Positions 48,674-57,347 are shown, counted from the stretch's first letter. The stretch: DNA of 64,000 nt from Paracoccus sp. S-4012 (GCF_009674885.1 NZ_WKKA01000006.1:124001-188000), one strand, 5' to 3'. The notes: a model not told the origin generated them from the sequence alone. Numbers and translations: made by a program.

Positions 48674-49459
48674 ATGACCCTGCCCCACCTGACCCTCGTG
48701 GAAGACACTCCCTCGCCAGCCCCGGCGGAGGAGGCGCTGATCCTCGATCTGGACGGGTTCGAGGGGCCGCTGGACCTGCTGCTGACGCTCGCGCGGACGC
48801 AGAAGGTGGACCTGATGCAGATCTCGGTCCTGTCGCTGGCCGAGCAATACCTGAGCTTCATCGAGGAGGCCGGCGCGCTTCGCATCGAACTCGCCGCCGA
48901 CTGGCTGGTCATGGCAGCGTGGCTGGCGTTTCTCAAGTCGCGGCTGCTGCTGCCGCCCGACCCCGAGGCCGAGGGGCCGTCCCCCGACGAGCTGGCCGCC
49001 GACCTCGCCTTCCGGCTGGAGCGGCTCGATGCCATGCGCCGCGCCGCGGCCTCGCTGATGGGGCGCGACCGGCTGGGGCAGGACCGCTTCGCCCGCGGCG
49101 CGCCGGAGGCGGTGACGGTGGCGCAAGAGGTCCGCTGGACCGCCGGGCTGATGGACTTGATGGCCGCTCATGCCCGGCTGCAGACCCGCGACGAGTTCCG
49201 CCCCTTCGCCTTCGACCGCACCGGCATCCTCAGCATGGAGCAGGCGCTCGACCGCCTGCGGCGGCTGGTGGGGTTCGTGCCGGACTGGACCGACCTCTCG
49301 CGCTTCCTGCCGGAGGGCTGGGAGGCCGCCCCGGCCCGCCGCCGCTCGGCCACCGCCGCGACCTTCGCGGCGACGCTGGAACTGGCGAAGCAGGGGGTGG
49401 TGGAGATCCGGCAGGAGACTAGTTTCGCCCCCATCTCGATCCGGGGCCGCAAGGCGTGA
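48674..49459 (+). CDS. scpA: Segregation and condensation protein A
   Basis: It encodes 261 residues from the ATG at 48674. LDGFEGPLDLLLTLARTQKV at the N-terminus is the ScpA signature that binds the SMC neck. FLKSRLLLPPDPEAE follows, and the C-terminal winged-helix block (TFAATLELAKQGVVEIRQE) binds the SMC head. ScpA is the kleisin of the SMC-ScpAB complex that organises the chromosome. Its stop overlaps the scpB GTG (GTGA). Confidence 0.96.
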   Translation: MTLPHLTLVEDTPSPAPAEEALILDLDGFEGPLDLLLTLARTQKVDLMQISVLSLAEQYLSFIEEAGALRIELAADWLVMAAWLAFLKSRLLLPPDPEAEGPSPDELAADLAFRLERLDAMRRAAASLMGRDRLGQDRFARGAPEAVTVAQEVRWTAGLMDLMAAHARLQTRDEFRPFAFDRTGILSMEQALDRLRRLVGFVPDWTDLSRFLPEGWEAAPARRRSATAATFAATLELAKQGVVEIRQETSFAPISIRGRKA

Positions 49460-50097
49460 GTGGTGAACCCTTCGCGCCGCCGCCACTGGAGGAGCAGGAG
49501 CGGATGGTGGAGGCGATGCTGTTTGCCTCGGCCGAGCCGCTGTCGGTCGCCGCGCTTGCCGCGCGCATGCCGCGGGGCTGCGATGCGGCCGAGGCGGTGG
49601 CGCGGCTCAGGCGGCGCTACGAGGGCAGGGGAGTGGAACTGGCCCGCGTCGGCGACGGCTTTGCCTTCCGCACCGCCGCCGACCTCGGCTACCTCATGCA
49701 GGACCAGCGCATCGAGACCCGCCGCCTCAGCCGCGCGGCGATCGAGACGCTGGCGATCGTGGCCTATCACCAGCCGGTGACGCGGACCGAGATCGAGGAA
49801 ATCCGCGGCGTGGCGGTCGGCAAGGGGACGCTGGACCAGCTGATCGAGATCGGCTGGGTGCGCCTCGGCCGGCGGCGGATGACGCCCGGGCGGCCGGTGA
49901 CCTTCGTGGTGACGGAGGGGTTCCTCGACCACTTCGGGCTGGAGAGCACGCGAGACCTGCCGGGCCTGGCGGAACTGCGGGCCGCGGGGCTGCTCGATCC
50001 GCGCAGCGGTCCGGCGGCGGGCCTTGCGGCGGTCCCGGACGCGCCCGATATCGAGGACAATGACGGGCCGGCAGGGGATCTGTTCGGCGCCGATTGA
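49456..50097 (+). CDS. scpB: Segregation and condensation protein B
   Basis: It encodes 213 residues from a GTG at 49456 overlapping scpA. It has the tandem winged-helix ScpB core: ERMVEAMLFASAEPLSVAAL and LSRAAIETLAIVAYHQPVTR, then EIRGVAVGKGTLDQLIEIGW, typical for the family. It dimerises and binds the central part of ScpA. An acidic tail ends the protein. Confidence 0.96.
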   Translation: MSGEPFAPPPLEEQERMVEAMLFASAEPLSVAALAARMPRGCDAAEAVARLRRRYEGRGVELARVGDGFAFRTAADLGYLMQDQRIETRRLSRAAIETLAIVAYHQPVTRTEIEEIRGVAVGKGTLDQLIEIGWVRLGRRRMTPGRPVTFVVTEGFLDHFGLESTRDLPGLAELRAAGLLDPRSGPAAGLAAVPDAPDIEDNDGPAGDLFGAD

Positions 50098-50120
50098 CGG
50101 AAAACACGGGGGAGTAACGC

Positions 50121-50339
50121 ATGAACATCATGAACATGCTCACGCGGCTGCTGATGCGGCAGGCGATGAACTGGGCGACGCGGAAGGGCAGCTCGGCCAG
50201 GGCGCGCCGCGGCGGCGTGGTCGCGGGCGGGGCGGCGAAGCCGAAATCCGCAGCCGAGCGCAAGGTTCAGACGGACAACCGCAAGAACGTCAAGCGCGCG
50301 CGGATGGCCGCCCGCATGGCGCGGCGGATGATGCGGTAG
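50121..50339 (+). CDS. Small basic protein of unknown function
   Basis: It encodes 72 residues with GGGGGAG just ahead of the ATG at 50121. Composition is strongly basic and Met-rich (NVKRARMAARMARRMMR at the end), with a possible amphipathic N-terminal helix (MNIMNMLTRLLMRQAMNWAT). No cysteine or recognised motif is present. It may bind RNA, DNA or membranes, but nothing shows which. The good ribosome site and position 23 bases after scpB support it being real; similar short proteins occur in Rhodobacterales. Confidence 0.65.
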   Translation: MNIMNMLTRLLMRQAMNWATRKGSSARARRGGVVAGGAAKPKSAAERKVQTDNRKNVKRARMAARMARRMMR

Positions 50340-50348
50340 CCTGCTCAT

Positions 50349-50388
50349 CGAAACTTCTGCGAAGTTTCGGATCGATCCTTCGCAGAAG
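50349..50388. repeat. Cluster of mutually exclusive hairpins between convergent genes
   Basis: CGAAACTTC-TGC-GAAGTTTCG (50,349-50,369) and CTTCTGCGAAG/CTTCGCAGAAG (50,354-50,364 with 50,378-50,388, perfect 11 bp) share bases and cannot form together. The site lies between the basic-protein gene and the dCTP deaminase gene and may act as a two-way terminator. Confidence 0.6.
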
Positions 50389-50396
50389 AATCGGGT

Positions 50397-51476
50397 TCAG
50401 GCGCGGAACTGCTTGGCGAGCTTCAGGCCCTGCCCCTGGTAGTTGGACGCGATTCCGGCGCCGTAGAGGCGGCGCGGGGGTGAGGCCATGCGCTCATAGA
50501 CCAGCCGGCCGACCGACTGTCCGTGTTCGAGCGCGAAGGGCGCCTCGTGGCAGCGGACCTCCAGCACGCCGCGCGCGCCGCGGCCCTCGGCGCCGATGCC
50601 GAAGCCGGGGTCGAAGAAGCCCGCGTAATGCACCCGGAACTCACCCACCATCGCCAGGTAGGGCGACATCTCGGCCGCGTGGGTGGCGGGGATCGCCACC
50701 GCCTCGCGGCTGACGAGGATGTAGAAGGCGCCGGGGTCGAGGATCAGCCGGCCCGCCTCGGCCTCGAGCGGGTCCCAGAAGTCGCGCGCCGGATAGGCGC
50801 CGATGCGGTCGAGGTCCACGACGCCCGCATGGGGCCGCGCGCGCCAGCCGACGAGGCCCGCGCCGCTGAGGTCAACCGAGAAGCCGAGGCCGCCGTCGAT
50901 CAGCGCCTCGCCATCCACGAGGCCCTCGCGCGCGTGCAGGGCGGCAAGCTCGGCATCGTCCAGCGGTGCACCCGCCCCCTTCAGCCTCAGCTGGTTCAGC
51001 CGCATGCCCGGCCGCACGAGGACCGAGAAGCTGCGCGGGCAGATCTCGGCAAAGAGGGGGCCGTCGTAGCCCTCGGGCAGGCGGTCGAACTCGGTCCCGT
51101 CATCGGTCACGAGTCGGGTCAGGAGGTCGAGGCGGCCGGTGGAGCTTTTCGCATTGGCGACGCCCTCGAGGCCGGCGGGCAGGCGCACCCGTTCCATCAG
51201 CGGGACGAGATAGACGCAGCCCTTCTCCAGCACCGCGCCCTGCGTAAGGTCCATGCGGTGCATCTGGAAATCGGCGAGGCGGTCCTCGACCCGGTGGCCG
51301 CGCCCGGCGAGGAACGAAGCCCGCAGCCGCGCGGCCCAGGGGCCGAGGCGGAGGTCTAGGCTCGCGGGCTGGATCTGGTCAGGGGCGATCGGCGCGGCCG
51401 CCGTCAGCGCCCCCGACGCCACGAGCCTTTCGAGCGCATGGTCGGGCAGCACGCCGGTCGGTTCGTCCTGCGCCAT
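50397..51476 (-). CDS. dCTP deaminase, two-domain long form
   Basis: It encodes 359 residues from the ATG at 51476, about twice the length of the usual E. coli-type Dcd. The N-terminal half (IQPASLDLRLGPWAARLRAS, VANAKSSTGRLDLLTRLVTD) and the C-terminal half (FAEICPRSFSVLVRPGMRL, then GEFRVHYAGFFDPGFGIGAE) both carry dUTPase/Dcd-type strands. This matches the alphaproteobacterial 2'-deoxycytidine 5'-triphosphate deaminase family. It converts dCTP to dUTP, feeding dTTP synthesis. The catalytic Glu is not certain by eye. Confidence 0.88.
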   Translation of the reverse strand: MAQDEPTGVLPDHALERLVASGALTAAAPIAPDQIQPASLDLRLGPWAARLRASFLAGRGHRVEDRLADFQMHRMDLTQGAVLEKGCVYLVPLMERVRLPAGLEGVANAKSSTGRLDLLTRLVTDDGTEFDRLPEGYDGPLFAEICPRSFSVLVRPGMRLNQLRLKGAGAPLDDAELAALHAREGLVDGEALIDGGLGFSVDLSGAGLVGWRARPHAGVVDLDRIGAYPARDFWDPLEAEAGRLILDPGAFYILVSREAVAIPATHAAEMSPYLAMVGEFRVHYAGFFDPGFGIGAEGRGARGVLEVRCHEAPFALEHGQSVGRLVYERMASPPRRLYGAGIASNYQGQGLKLAKQFRA

Positions 51477-51495
51477 CGCCGCCTCCTCAATGACG

Positions 51496-51525
51496 AACGC
51501 CCGCCCCCGGGAAGGAGCGGGCGTT
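51496..51525. terminator. Hairpin between tRNA-Pro and the dCTP deaminase gene
   Basis: AACGCCCGC/GCGGGCGTT form a 9 bp stem over a 12-base loop. It lies 8 bases after the 3' end of the minus-strand tRNA and could end or process that transcript; no strong T-run follows on the minus strand. Confidence 0.5.
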
Positions 51526-51532
51526 TCGATGA

Positions 51533-51610
51533 TGGTCGGGCCGGCGAGATTCGAACTCGCGACCTTCCGCCCCCCAGACGGACGCGCTAACCAGACTGCG
51601 CCACGGCCCG
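51533..51610 (-). tRNA. tRNA-Pro (anticodon GGG)
   Basis: Acceptor arms CGGGCCG and CGGCCCG pair fully. The D arm is GCGC-loop-GCGC. The anticodon arm TCCGT-CTGGGGG-GCGGA gives anticodon GGG (proline). The T arm is GCGAG-TTCGAAT-CTCGC. CCA is encoded. It is read on the minus strand after merR. Confidence 0.95.
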
Positions 51611-51618
51611 ACGCCGGC

Positions 51619-51648
51619 CATATAGAGGGGTCCGGCGGCCCAGCACAA
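51619..51648 (-). promoter_or_regulatory. Probable tRNA-Pro promoter
   Basis: On the minus strand TTGTGC, 18 bases, TATATG ends 8 bases before the mature tRNA 5' end, right after the merR stop. This would give an almost leaderless primary transcript. Confidence 0.5.
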
Positions 51649-51674
51649 GGGCGGTTCTGCGCGAAATCGGGGCG

Positions 51675-52376
51675 TCAGACGCGGGGTTCCAGCAGCCGCC
51701 GCAACTCGCCCGTGAGACGGTGAAGCGCAGCCGGCGGGAGCGCGCGCCCGCTGCCGTCGCGGAGGCTGCCGGAGAGGAGGGCGAGGCGGGTCAGCCATTC
51801 GCCGGAGGTGGGGGCAGCAGAGATGTCGCCCTCTGCGATCCCGATGACCTCATCGACGGCGGTGAGCGTCAGGGTGGTTTCCGGCGCGGGCGCTTGCGCG
51901 AGCATCTCCGCGTCAGCGACGGCTGTTTCCGCCTGCATCGGTTCGGCAGCCGCGTCAGGGCCGTCGAACAGCGGCAACTCGCGCCCGTCCGTTCCGGTCG
52001 CCGCTGCCTCTCGCCCCCGCCGCGCGGGCGTCGTCCTCGGGGCAGCCTCCTGCGCCGGTGCTGTCTCCGGGTCCGGCGCCTCGCCGCCGAAATGCGCCGG
52101 CAGCCGCTTCAGCCCGCGCGCGCGCACCGTCGCGCCCTTGTCCTGCGCGATCAGCTTGGCCGCGCCGCGCGTGGTCAGCCCCTCCTCGCGCATCACCTCG
52201 GCCAGACCCGCCGCCAGGCGCACGTCTTCCAGCCGGTAATACCGCCGGCCGTCCGCGCGCTTCACCGGCGCGAGTTGCGGGAACTGCGTCTCCCAGTAGC
52301 GCAGCACATGGGGGGCCACGCCGATCAGCTTGGCGACCTCGCCGATGGAGCGGTAGGCGTCGGCCGATTTCTTCAT
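51675..52376 (-). CDS. MerR-family transcriptional regulator
   Basis: It encodes 233 residues. The N-terminal winged helix-turn-helix reads SIGEVAKLIGVAPHVLRYWE with the usual ADGRRYYRLEDV wing. The usual metal-binding or drug-binding C-terminal motifs are missing; instead there is an Ala/Glu/Pro-rich disordered part and a short helical end (LTRLALLSGSLRDGSG). It starts two bases after the ihfA stop, so the two are one transcription unit. The target is unknown. In Rhodobacterales this gene regularly accompanies ihfA. Confidence 0.88.
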   Translation of the reverse strand: MKKSADAYRSIGEVAKLIGVAPHVLRYWETQFPQLAPVKRADGRRYYRLEDVRLAAGLAEVMREEGLTTRGAAKLIAQDKGATVRARGLKRLPAHFGGEAPDPETAPAQEAAPRTTPARRGREAAATGTDGRELPLFDGPDAAAEPMQAETAVADAEMLAQAPAPETTLTLTAVDEVIGIAEGDISAAPTSGEWLTRLALLSGSLRDGSGRALPPAALHRLTGELRRLLEPRV

Positions 52377-52378
52377 CG

Positions 52379-52681
52379 TCAGCGCCGGTTCCCCGCCGCC
52401 ACCCGCTCCTTCATCAGGTGCGAGGGACGGAAGGACAGGACGCGCCGGGGGGTGATCGGGACCTCCTCGCCGGTCTTGGGATTGCGGCCCATGCGCTCGT
52501 TCTTGTCGCGGACCGAAAAGGTGCCGAAGGACGAGATCTTCACCTGCTCGCCTGCCACGAGCGCGTCGGAAACATGCCGCAGCACGCTCTCGACCAGCTG
52601 CGAGGATTCATGGCGCGAAAGGCCGACCTCGCGGAAGACGGCTTCGGACAGATCCATCCGGGTCAGGGTCTTGTCGCTCAT
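52379..52681 (-). CDS. ihfA: Integration host factor alpha subunit
   Basis: It encodes 100 residues: [60 protein letters not shown], and the DNA-intercalating loop tip [11 protein letters not shown]. These match IHF-alpha. It pairs with IhfB to bend DNA at promoters, replication origins and recombination sites. merR follows directly. The promoter side has a palindrome around the -35 box. Confidence 0.96.
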   Translation of the reverse strand: MSDKTLTRMDLSEAVFREVGLSRHESSQLVESVLRHVSDALVAGEQVKISSFGTFSVRDKNERMGRNPKTGEEVPITPRRVLSFRPSHLMKERVAAGNRR

Positions 52682-52707
52682 GGGCGTTTCCTTCCATAGG
52701 AGGCAGG

Positions 52708-52734
52708 ATTGTCCGGCCGGGACGTTGATGTCAA
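52708..52734 (-). promoter_or_regulatory. Putative ihfA promoter with overlapping palindrome
   Basis: On the minus strand a perfect TTGACA (52,734-52,729) is followed by 15 bases and GACAAT. The palindrome CGTTGA-CA-TCAACG (52,723-52,736) covers the -35 box and could be an operator. The spacer is short, so the -10 assignment is tentative. Confidence 0.4.
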
Positions 52735-52802
52735 CGGCCGCACCGGAGACCGCGTTCCCCGCCCCGGCCCGATTTCCAAGCGGGTGGAAGCGCTTGTGCG
52801 GG

Positions 52803-54182
52803 TCAGTCGGCCTGCCCGGGCGCGGCCGCGTCCGGCGCGGGCGAGGCCGCGGCAGGGGCCGCTGCCGCCGGGGCGGCGTCGGGTGTCACGCGCCAGACCG
52901 TGTTGGCGAGGTCGTCGGCCACGATCACGGCGCCGTCGGGCGCCACGGTCACGCCCACCGGGCGGCCGCGCGTCTTCCCGTCCTCCTGCAGGAAGCCGGA
53001 CACGAAATCCACCGGATCGCCCGCCGGCATCCCGTTCTGGAACGGCACGAAGATCACCCGGTAGCCGACCGGCGGATCGCGGTTCCAGCTGCCATGCTCG
53101 CCCACGAACACCCCGTCGGCGAAGTCCGGCCCGACGGCGGAGTTGGCGAAGTCCACGCCCAGTGCCGCCACATGCGAGCCGAGCGCGTAATCGGGGACGA
53201 TGGCCGAGGCCGCCTTCCCGGCGTCGTGCGGCTGCGCGCGCGGGTCGGGGTTGGTGCCCCAGTAGCTGTAGGGCCAGCCGTAGAACTCGCCTTCCTGCAC
53301 ACGCGTCAGGTAGTCCGGCACGAGATTCGCGCCGATCTCGTCGCGCTCGTTCACCACTGCCCAGAGCTGGCCGGTGCCCGGCTGGATCGTCAGCGCGGTC
53401 GGGTTCCTGAGGCCGGTCGCGTATTGCCGGTGCATGCCCGACTGGGTGTCGATCTGCCAGATCATCGCCCGATCTTCCTCGGCCTCCATCCCGCGCTCGG
53501 TGATGTTGCTGTTCGAGCCGATGCCGACATAGAGGAAGCGGCCGTCCTCGCTGGCCGTCATGGCCTTGGTCCAGTGGTGGTTGATGATCGAGGGCAGCTG
53601 CGTCAGCGTCTCGGGCGGGCCGGATGCCTCGGTCTGGCCGTCGGCATAGTCGAAGCGCACCACGGCGTCCTGGTTGGCGACGTAGATCGAGCCGTTGACG
53701 AGGGCGAGGCCGTAGGGCGCGTTGAGGTTGTCTGCAAAGACGCCCTGCGCCTCGTAAATGCCGTCGCCGTCCGCATCCCGCAGCAGGGACAGGCGGTTGC
53801 CGCCCTCGACCGAACTCGTCCCCAAACCCTTGACGACACCGGCGATGATGTCCTTCGGCCGCAGCGACGGCGCATCGCCGCCGCCGCGGCCCTCGGCCAC
53901 GAGGATGTCGCCATTCGGCAGCACGATGGTCTGGCGCGGGATCTTCAGGTCGGTGGCGATCGGACGGATCGTGTAGCCCGCCGGCACGGCCGGCAGCGCA
54001 TCGCCCCAGAGAGCGGGGCGCGGGATGGTCATGACCGGCAGAAGGCCGCGCTGCGGCGCAGGCAGGTCGATGTTGGTGCCGTATTGCGGCGGCGCCGCGC
54101 CGCGATCGCCCGAGAGGACCGCCCAAGCGGCCACGCCCGCCAGGACGACGACCGCACCGATGAGGACGGGAGCGCGCTTCAT
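52803..54182 (-). CDS. Membrane-anchored PQQ-type sugar (sorbosone) dehydrogenase
   Basis: It encodes 459 residues. An N-terminal anchor or signal ([20 protein letters not shown]) is followed by a six-bladed propeller: [82 protein letters not shown] and [15 protein letters not shown]. These match sorbosone dehydrogenase/soluble glucose dehydrogenase-like proteins, which use PQQ in the periplasm to oxidise aldoses; the substrate is not known. The start overlaps the DUF2231 stop (ATGA), and that membrane protein may be its partner. The C-terminus is Ala/Pro-rich. Confidence 0.85.
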   Translation of the reverse strand: MKRAPVLIGAVVVLAGVAAWAVLSGDRGAAPPQYGTNIDLPAPQRGLLPVMTIPRPALWGDALPAVPAGYTIRPIATDLKIPRQTIVLPNGDILVAEGRGGGDAPSLRPKDIIAGVVKGLGTSSVEGGNRLSLLRDADGDGIYEAQGVFADNLNAPYGLALVNGSIYVANQDAVVRFDYADGQTEASGPPETLTQLPSIINHHWTKAMTASEDGRFLYVGIGSNSNITERGMEAEEDRAMIWQIDTQSGMHRQYATGLRNPTALTIQPGTGQLWAVVNERDEIGANLVPDYLTRVQEGEFYGWPYSYWGTNPDPRAQPHDAGKAASAIVPDYALGSHVAALGVDFANSAVGPDFADGVFVGEHGSWNRDPPVGYRVIFVPFQNGMPAGDPVDFVSGFLQEDGKTRGRPVGVTVAPDGAVIVADDLANTVWRVTPDAAPAAAAPAAASPAPDAAAPGQAD

Positions 54183-54613
54183 CTCGCGTCTCCCGCGTCA
54201 AAGCCCGAATACCCGATCCACGCGGCGATGAAGGCCAGCACCGTGGTGATGGCCGAGAGCCAGATCGCCTCGGGCATGATCGCCCAGGCGTCCCGCGCAT
54301 GGACGAAGGCGTTGATGAGGCCGAGGACCCACATCGCGAAAAGCGTGATGAAGTAGAGGCCCCGGCGACGCAACAGGTCCGGGCCGCGGAAGAGGTTGAC
54401 GAGCGCCCAGAGCAGCGCGAGCGCACCGATCGCGAGGCCGCCTGCGTTCAGCCAGGCCGCGAAGTTTGCCCATTGAACCTGAAAGGTCGAGCGGTAGGCG
54501 AGGTCGCTGACCAGCCCGCCCAGAAACAGCGGGAAGGGAAAACCGAGGAGGATCGCGTGCAGGGGATGGATCGGCCGGACCAGTCCGGGCGTCGACAGGG
54601 CAACCACCGGCAT
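54179..54613 (-). CDS. DUF2231 membrane protein
   Basis: It encodes 144 residues from the ATG at 54613, preceded by GAGGGGAGAG. Four hydrophobic spans are visible. HPLHAILLGFPFPLFLGGLV near the start is the DUF2231 signature, a predicted membrane (possibly haem-binding) family that often accompanies dehydrogenases; the His residues would be the ligands. An upstream frame start at 54691 gives a non-family extension and is rejected. Overlap with the sugar dehydrogenase gene suggests they form a membrane-linked oxidation module (inference). Confidence 0.75.
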   Translation of the reverse strand: MPVVALSTPGLVRPIHPLHAILLGFPFPLFLGGLVSDLAYRSTFQVQWANFAAWLNAGGLAIGALALLWALVNLFRGPDLLRRRGLYFITLFAMWVLGLINAFVHARDAWAIMPEAIWLSAITTVLAFIAAWIGYSGFDAGDAR

Positions 54614-54747
54614 CTCTCCCCTCGTCACGGCATCGAGGCGGAACGCGGCGGCGGCCGATAGGTTTCCGCGCCGGTCGCCGGAAGTTTGCACCGCTGCCCT
54701 CGGCTGCCTACATTCCTCGGGAACGGAGACTTTCGGGGAAGGTGGAG

Positions 54748-55017
54748 ATGGCCGGAGGCTGGGCCCAGGACGGGGCCGTGAACGAGCAGATCGAGGTCAG
54801 CACGCAGGAGGCGATCGAGCGCATGCGCCGCCGCCGTCCGGGGCAGCGCGACAGCCGCGAGACCTGCGCCGATTGCGACGAGCCGATCCCGCAGGCGCGG
54901 CGCGAGGCGATGCCGGGGGTGCAGCTCTGTGTCGAGTGCCAGCAGGGCGCGGACCGGGCGTGGAAGCCGCAGGCCGGGATCAACCGCCGTGGCTCGAAGG
55001 ACAGCCAGCTGCGCTGA
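54748..55017 (+). CDS. DksA/TraR-type zinc-finger protein, YbiI-like
   Basis: It encodes 89 residues from the ATG at 54748; the GTG at 54742 is part of the ribosome-site region. MAGGWAQDGAVNEQIEVSTQ and the ending INRRGSKDSQLR are nearly identical in pattern to E. coli YbiI. The zinc site is CADCDEPI plus CVECQQ. The coiled-coil of true DksA is absent, so RNA polymerase binding is uncertain. It is the only plus-strand gene between ihfA and rpmF, and its stop is 3 bases from the fabH stop. Confidence 0.9.
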   Translation: MAGGWAQDGAVNEQIEVSTQEAIERMRRRRPGQRDSRETCADCDEPIPQARREAMPGVQLCVECQQGADRAWKPQAGINRRGSKDSQLR

Positions 55018-55020
55018 GGC

Positions 55021-55995
55021 TTACCAGCGAAGGACGACCGAGCCCCAGGCCATGCCGCCGCCGATCGCCTCCGTCACGACCACGTCGCCACGCTCGAACC
55101 GGCCCTCGTCATCGGCCGTTGCGAGCGCCAGTGGGATCGAGGCGGCGGAGGTGTTGCCGTGCTCGGCCACGGTCAGCACCACCCGGTCCATCGGCAGCTG
55201 CATCTTCTGCGCCGTCGCGGCGATGATCCGCTGGTTGGCCTGATGCGGCACCAGCCAGTCCACATCCGCAGGCGTCAGCCCGGCCCGGTCGAGCGCCGTA
55301 TGCGCGGTCTGCGCCAGCTTCTCGACCGCCTGGCGGAAGACGAGGTTGCCCTGCATCCGCAGCTTGCCCGCCGTCCCGGTGGTCGAGACGCCGCCGTCCA
55401 CATAGAGCAGGTCCTTCAGCCGCCCGTCGCTGTTCAGGTCCACCCCGAGGATGCCGCGGTCGTCAGAGGTGCCCTCGCCCTCGGCGGCCTCCAGCAGCAC
55501 GGCGCCGGCGCCGTCGCCGAAAAGGATGCAGGTGCCGCGGTCGGTCCAGTCCATGATGCGGCTGAAGGTTTCGGCCCCGATCAGCAGCACGCGGTCGGCC
55601 TGACCGGCGCGGATCATGGCGTCGGCATTGGCGAGGCCGAAGACGAAGCCGGCGCAGACCGCCTGCAGGTCAAAGGCAAAGCCGCTCGTGTGGCCAAGAC
55701 CCGCCTGCACCATGGTGGCGACCGAGGGAAAGGTCAGGTCCGGGGTCGAAGTGGCGACGAGGATCGCGTCCACCGCATCGACCCCCATGCCCGCGCGGTC
55801 GAGCGCGGCCTGCGCGGCGCGGATCGCAAGGTCGGAGGTGCCCTGTCCCTCGGCCGCGAAATGGCGCTGCCGGATGCCGGTGCGTTCGCGGATCCAGGCA
55901 TCGGTGGTGTCGAGCGTGGCCTCGAAATGGCTGTTCTCGATGACCCGCTGGGGCAGGTAGGCGCCGGTCGAGACGACGGTGGTGCGGCGGGTCAC
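55021..55995 (-). CDS. fabH: Beta-ketoacyl-ACP synthase III
   Basis: It encodes 324 residues from a GTG at 55995 with GGAG upstream. The catalytic Cys114 lies in LQAVCAGFVFGL, the His in VPHQANQRII and the Asn in EHGNTSAASIPLAL. Signature blocks WIRERTGIRQRHFA and GDGAGAVLLEA are present. It condenses acetyl-CoA with malonyl-ACP to start fatty acid synthesis. It is 19 bases after plsX. The usual Rhodobacterales next gene, ihfA, is displaced by the sugar dehydrogenase cassette. Confidence 0.96.
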   Translation of the reverse strand: MTRRTTVVSTGAYLPQRVIENSHFEATLDTTDAWIRERTGIRQRHFAAEGQGTSDLAIRAAQAALDRAGMGVDAVDAILVATSTPDLTFPSVATMVQAGLGHTSGFAFDLQAVCAGFVFGLANADAMIRAGQADRVLLIGAETFSRIMDWTDRGTCILFGDGAGAVLLEAAEGEGTSDDRGILGVDLNSDGRLKDLLYVDGGVSTTGTAGKLRMQGNLVFRQAVEKLAQTAHTALDRAGLTPADVDWLVPHQANQRIIAATAQKMQLPMDRVVLTVAEHGNTSAASIPLALATADDEGRFERGDVVVTEAIGGGMAWGSVVLRW

Positions 55996-56014
55996 GAGAT
56001 GGTCTCCGCGAGGA

Positions 56015-57115
56015 TCACGAGGCAGCCTCCCGTTCGCCCTCGGGCGGGGCAACCGCGGCCACCCGCGCGGCGAGACGTTCGTGGAAGCCCGAGCGCGCGA
56101 GCTGAAAGGCGAGCTTCACCGCCGCCGAGACCCCGGTCGCGTCGGCCGAGCCATGCGACTTCACCACCATGCCGTTCAGCCCCAGGAACACGCCGCCGTT
56201 CACCCGCCGCGGGTCGATCCGCTTCTGCAACCGCTTGAGCGAGGTCACGGCGAGCAGCGCGGCGAACTTGGACATGACGGAGTTGGCGAAGGCGTCGCGG
56301 AGGAAATCGCCGACCATCCGCGCGGTCCCCTCGCCGGTCTTCAGCGCCACGTTGCCGGTGAAGCCGTCGGTCACAATCACGTCGGCGCGGGCAGACATCA
56401 GGTCGCCGCCCTCGACAAAGCCGACGAAGTCATAGCGTCCGGTCCCGGCCTGCGCGGCGATCAGCTCGGCCGCCTGCCGTAGCTCGGAGCGGCCCTTGTG
56501 CTCCTCGGTCCCGACGTTCAGCAGCCCGATCCGCGGCATCTCGAGGTCGAGACCGTTGCGCGCATAGGCCGCCCCCATCATCGCGTATTGCGCGAGATCC
56601 ACCGGGTCCGCCTTCACATCCGCGCCCGCGTCGAGCAGGACGTTGAAGCCCTGCGGGTTGCGCGACGGCCAGAGGGCGGCAATGGCGGGGCGGTTGATGC
56701 CGGGCAGCTTGCGCAGCCGGATCATGCTCACCGCCATCAGCGCGCCGGTGTTGCCGCAGGAGACGCAGACCGAGGCCTCGCCCGCGCGCACCGCCTCGAC
56801 CGCCGACCACATCGAGGTGTCCTGCCCGTTGCGCATCACCTGCGCGGGCTTGTCCTGCATGGTCACGACGCCGGGCGCATCGCGGATCTCGCAGCAGCCC
56901 GCCAGCTCGCGGCGCTTCGAGACCAGCCGCTCCAGCTCGGCCTTGGGACCGTGCAGGATGAAGCGGATGTCCGGGTTCTTGCGCGCGCTCTCGGCCAGCC
57001 CCGCGACCACCGCCGAGGGACCGCGGTCGCCGCCCATCGCGTCGACCGAGATCACCACGGGACCGCCATCGGCGGCAGGGCGCCCCGTCGGCGGCGCGGC
57101 CTCGGCTCTGGTCAT
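56015..57115 (-). CDS. plsX: Phosphate acyltransferase PlsX
   Basis: It encodes 366 residues. VVISVDAMGGDRGPSAVVAG, SCGNTGALMAVS, LLDAGADVKADPVDLAQYA, and VVTDGFTGNVALKTGEG-like DVIVTDGFTGNVALKTGEGT define the family. It converts acyl-ACP to acyl-phosphate for PlsY, feeding phospholipid synthesis. It sits between rpmF and fabH as in most alphaproteobacteria. Confidence 0.97.
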   Translation of the reverse strand: MTRAEAAPPTGRPAADGGPVVISVDAMGGDRGPSAVVAGLAESARKNPDIRFILHGPKAELERLVSKRRELAGCCEIRDAPGVVTMQDKPAQVMRNGQDTSMWSAVEAVRAGEASVCVSCGNTGALMAVSMIRLRKLPGINRPAIAALWPSRNPQGFNVLLDAGADVKADPVDLAQYAMMGAAYARNGLDLEMPRIGLLNVGTEEHKGRSELRQAAELIAAQAGTGRYDFVGFVEGGDLMSARADVIVTDGFTGNVALKTGEGTARMVGDFLRDAFANSVMSKFAALLAVTSLKRLQKRIDPRRVNGGVFLGLNGMVVKSHGSADATGVSAAVKLAFQLARSGFHERLAARVAAVAPPEGEREAAS

Positions 57116-57140
57116 GGACGCCGTCCTCGCGCGCCTGCGC

Positions 57141-57347
57141 TCAGGCGGCGTCGTCGTCGAGGTCGATCGCCGGACCCTGCGCCACCACTTCGCGGTCAGC
57201 GTAATGGCCGCAGGACGGGCAGACGTGGTGCGGGCGCTTCAGCTCGCCGCAATTGGTGCATTCGTTCGGGTTTCCGGCGACGAGCGAATCATGCGACCGA
57301 CGCATGTTGCGCTTGGAGCGGGTGACGCGGTTCTGCGGGACGGCCAT
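57141..57347 (-). CDS. rpmF: 50S ribosomal protein L32
   Basis: It encodes 68 residues from the ATG at 57347. [20 protein letters not shown] is the invariant N-terminus. The zinc ribbon [18 protein letters not shown] keeps all four cysteines. It heads the rpmF-plsX-fabH unit. A promoter lies about 125 bases upstream, and the DUF177 gene often found before rpmF is not present here. Confidence 0.98.
   Translation of the reverse strand: MAVPQNRVTRSKRNMRRSHDSLVAGNPNECTNCGELKRPHHVCPSCGHYADREVVAQGPAIDLDDDAA

Noticed and set aside
52803-55017. A mobile element or genomic island between fabH and ihfA
   Set aside because: No transposase, integrase, terminal repeats or target duplication could be seen; composition resembles the neighbours.
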